Notes under the pieces: model-generated
What the model saw: only the letters and a program-made list of their open reading frames with translations
Database searches by the model: none
Told to the model about the DNA's origin: nothing
Program-made: the position numbers and the translations under genes
Part shown: positions 5,829 through 7,505 of the stretch, piece by piece
Position numbering within the stretch: position 1 is the first letter of the stretch
How the letters are laid out: every line of letters starts with the position of its first letter
Origin: Methanomicrobiales archaeon
Lineage (GTDB): Archaea > Halobacteriota > Methanomicrobia > Methanomicrobiales > Methanospirillaceae
NCBI GenBank assembly: GCA_013415575.1
Contig: JAAEES010000073.1
Location: 1-7,505, forward strand
Reading direction: 5' to 3'
Length of the DNA stretch: 7,505 nucleotides

Positions 5829-7475
5829 TCACGGACCGATGGTGTGAACGATGGCCCCGTCCCTGAAAATGGAGATCAGGCCACCGCTCTGCGAGACCAC
5901 GATTCCGATGGACCTGGTCACCCTGGTGATACCGGCGATCGATGAGTGGCGTGACCCCAGCCCTTCGGCGAGCTTGACCATGCTCATATCCACGGTGATG
6001 TAGCGTCCTGCGGCCTCGACAACACCCTTTCCCGAGATGATGAACGCCCCGTCCAGCTGGGCGAACTCCTTGATATTTCCACGGATGCCGGTATCCGTGA
6101 TCTGCCGCTCCTCTTCCCGGTGACCGTGGAACGGGTTGAGGACAAACTGCCGTGAATTATTCAGCACGGTCTCGGTGTCACCGACCACAAACGAGGTCCC
6201 GACTGCCTGACCTTCTCTCCCCTCCCTCGCAATTTCCACGGCGACACGGATGACGGCATCGAGGATTTCCGGAGCGATATCGGTCCCGGAACAGATCCGG
6301 TCCAGATCTTCCCGGGATGGCAGGTGTTCGGGCATCCTGCCCGGCTTTTGTGCAGGGGGAGCTCGGGCATCCGGCTGTTCTGCGTTCCGGGCTTTCGTCT
6401 CCCACGTCTCTGCCATCTCGAGATAGAATATACGCTTCCGGGGAGATTGTTCTGCGAGGGACCGAAACATCCGGGCGACGGTGTGAGCACATTCCGCCGC
6501 TTCTGCCATATCCCCTTTTTCTTTTACCGTGTAATAGCGCTCTTCTTTGTCTGCGACTGGTTTCGGGATATCAGGCAGGGGCGAGGCCTCCCGTTTCCGG
6601 TGAAAAATCTGCTGCGTGATCACCGCGATGGCCACGACCGTGATGGCGGTGACGAGGATAATGAAAAAGACCGGTAGTTCACCCGGTGGAGGGGTCGAGG
6701 TGGCAGGTCCCGGGAGACCAGGATTTTCTTCCCGGATATTCACCGTAATTCCCTTGGTTGTCGACTGCCCGTCAGTCTGTTCTCCCGTGATGGTTACCGT
6801 GTAGATCCCTGGTTGCGAGTACTGGTGGGTGACGGGAAGATCCGGCGATTCGGTGAGATTTCCGTCATCCCAGTGTATGGTGACCGACGATATGGTCACA
6901 CCGGGGCCACCGGGATTGAGGTTGCCGTTCAGCGTGACGTTCATGCCATCAGTCACCGGCTCGAGGAGGGTGAGAATGGGGGCACTCGCCACCACGCCGG
7001 GTCCCGCCGGTTGCACGGGAGCCGTCGTGGTGATCATCCCAATGGTTATCTCGGGAATAATTGGGCGGATGATGCTGATAGGGCTCGTCCGGGAAGCAGC
7101 CTGGCCATCGGACTGGAACGCGGTAACCGTCAGGGTATAGGTGCCAGGACCGCTATAGGTATGCGAGTGGGGGAACTCGTGGTATTCCGGGGTGCTGTTA
7201 TCGCCCCAGTCCCACCGGATCGCGGTGATCGTCGAGTTGAGAGAGCCCGGAATGGCATTTCCGTAGACCGTTGTGGTAAACTGGTCGGTTTCGGTCCTGG
7301 TAAGAAAGACCTGGGGAGGAATGTGAATGAACGTGGTATTCGGATTCAGGAACTCCCCGACATCCGGCGTAGCCGGCTGGACGGTCAGCGTCGTGACCGG
7401 GACCTCCTGCACGGGCTCGGCACAGACCGGACCGGCAAGGACGAGGAGCAGGAGAACCAGTGCAGCAGTAACCAA
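5829..7475 (-). CDS. Membrane protein with two outer PKD domains and a cytoplasmic diadenylate cyclase (DAC/DisA_N) domain
   Basis: Counting from TTG 7475 as residue 1 (548 residues): a signal peptide of about 1-19 ends VCA-EP. PKD domain 1 covers about 52-136 (WDWGD 88-92, then HTYSGPGTYTLTVTA). PKD domain 2 covers about 165-248 (HWDDG 201-205, then HQYSQPGIYTVTITG). A Pro-rich stalk (252-265) precedes one membrane helix (about 267-290), then basic HRKR (292-295), a helical region (about 312-366) and a Pro-rich linker. The DAC domain (about 400-548) ends the protein. DAC hallmarks are NSRQFVLNPFHGH, IKEFAQLDGAF with DGA at 475-477, and GLGSRHSS with RH at 509-510. DAC domains condense two ATP into c-di-AMP; this one looks most like archaeal DacZ. 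The positive-inside rule puts PKD outside and DAC in the cytoplasm. The reading frame stays open to the window edge with Arg codons before TTG 7475, so the true start probably lies upstream of the window. The gene converges with the ATPase gene (56 bases between the stops). Activity and signal are inferred. Confidence 0.85.
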   Translation of the reverse strand: MVTAALVLLLLVLAGPVCAEPVQEVPVTTLTVQPATPDVGEFLNPNTTFIHIPPQVFLTRTETDQFTTTVYGNAIPGSLNSTITAIRWDWGDNSTPEYHEFPHSHTYSGPGTYTLTVTAFQSDGQAASRTSPISIIRPIIPEITIGMITTTAPVQPAGPGVVASAPILTLLEPVTDGMNVTLNGNLNPGGPGVTISSVTIHWDDGNLTESPDLPVTHQYSQPGIYTVTITGEQTDGQSTTKGITVNIREENPGLPGPATSTPPPGELPVFFIILVTAITVVAIAVITQQIFHRKREASPLPDIPKPVADKEERYYTVKEKGDMAEAAECAHTVARMFRSLAEQSPRKRIFYLEMAETWETKARNAEQPDARAPPAQKPGRMPEHLPSREDLDRICSGTDIAPEILDAVIRVAVEIAREGREGQAVGTSFVVGDTETVLNNSRQFVLNPFHGHREEERQITDTGIRGNIKEFAQLDGAFIISGKGVVEAAGRYITVDMSMVKLAEGLGSRHSSIAGITRVTRSIGIVVSQSGGLISIFRDGAIVHTIGP

Positions 7476-7505
7476 CCGTAATCCGAATGGTGAACATGGT
7501 CCCTG

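Noticed and set aside
6813..7481. Forward open frame of 222 codons
   Set aside because: It is the antisense of the PKD domains. GC-rich coding DNA often leaves long open antisense frames, and the Gly/Arg/Asp-rich product shows no fold or motif.
1..7505. CRISPR array, insertion sequence or phage element
   Set aside because: No spaced direct repeats, no transposase or integrase motifs and no terminal inverted repeats with target duplications were seen.

Overview
The window looks like archaeal chromosome, most likely from a methanogen of the Methanomicrobia/Methanomicrobiales type. The reasons are a PKD-domain cell-surface protein fused to a DacZ-like diadenylate cyclase domain, a plant-type (P3A) P-type ATPase of the kind found in methanogens, TATA-like boxes close to start codons and few strong Shine-Dalgarno sites. 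Base composition is moderately GC-rich and fairly even. The assignment is an inference from protein character, not from a marker gene.

Layout. 2-157 (+) is the end of an unrecognised gene. 314-1237 (+) encodes a ten-helix EamA/DMT-type transporter. 1238-1448 is non-coding, with a perfect dyad and T/A tracts. 1449-2082 (-) encodes a stand-alone B3/B4 (PheT-like) tRNA-binding/editing domain protein whose frame is broken in the middle. 2218-2679 (-) encodes a small three-helix membrane protein. 2689-3042 is non-coding, with several dyads and TATA-like boxes and perhaps a gene scrap. 3043-3237 (+) is a SnoaL-like gene that keeps its N- and C-terminal ends but lacks the middle. 3331-5772 (+) encodes a complete P3A-type proton-pumping ATPase. 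5829 to at least 7475 (-), converging on the ATPase gene, encodes a protein with a signal peptide, two PKD domains, one membrane helix, a cytoplasmic helical linker and a C-terminal diadenylate cyclase (DAC) domain.

The most interesting item is this PKD-PKD-TM-DAC protein. It has the layout of a one-component receptor: an outward-facing binding module joined across the membrane to an enzyme domain that should make c-di-AMP. The archaeal diadenylate cyclase best known to me, DacZ, is soluble. The neighbouring proton pump makes ion or envelope homeostasis a tempting theme, but the two genes converge, so they do not share an operon and the link is only positional.

The stretch from about 1450 to 3240 shows signs of decay: a frameshifted, apparently shortened B3/B4 gene, an internally deleted SnoaL gene and possibly a short orphan coding scrap between them. 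Assembly or sequencing error is the main alternative for the frameshift.
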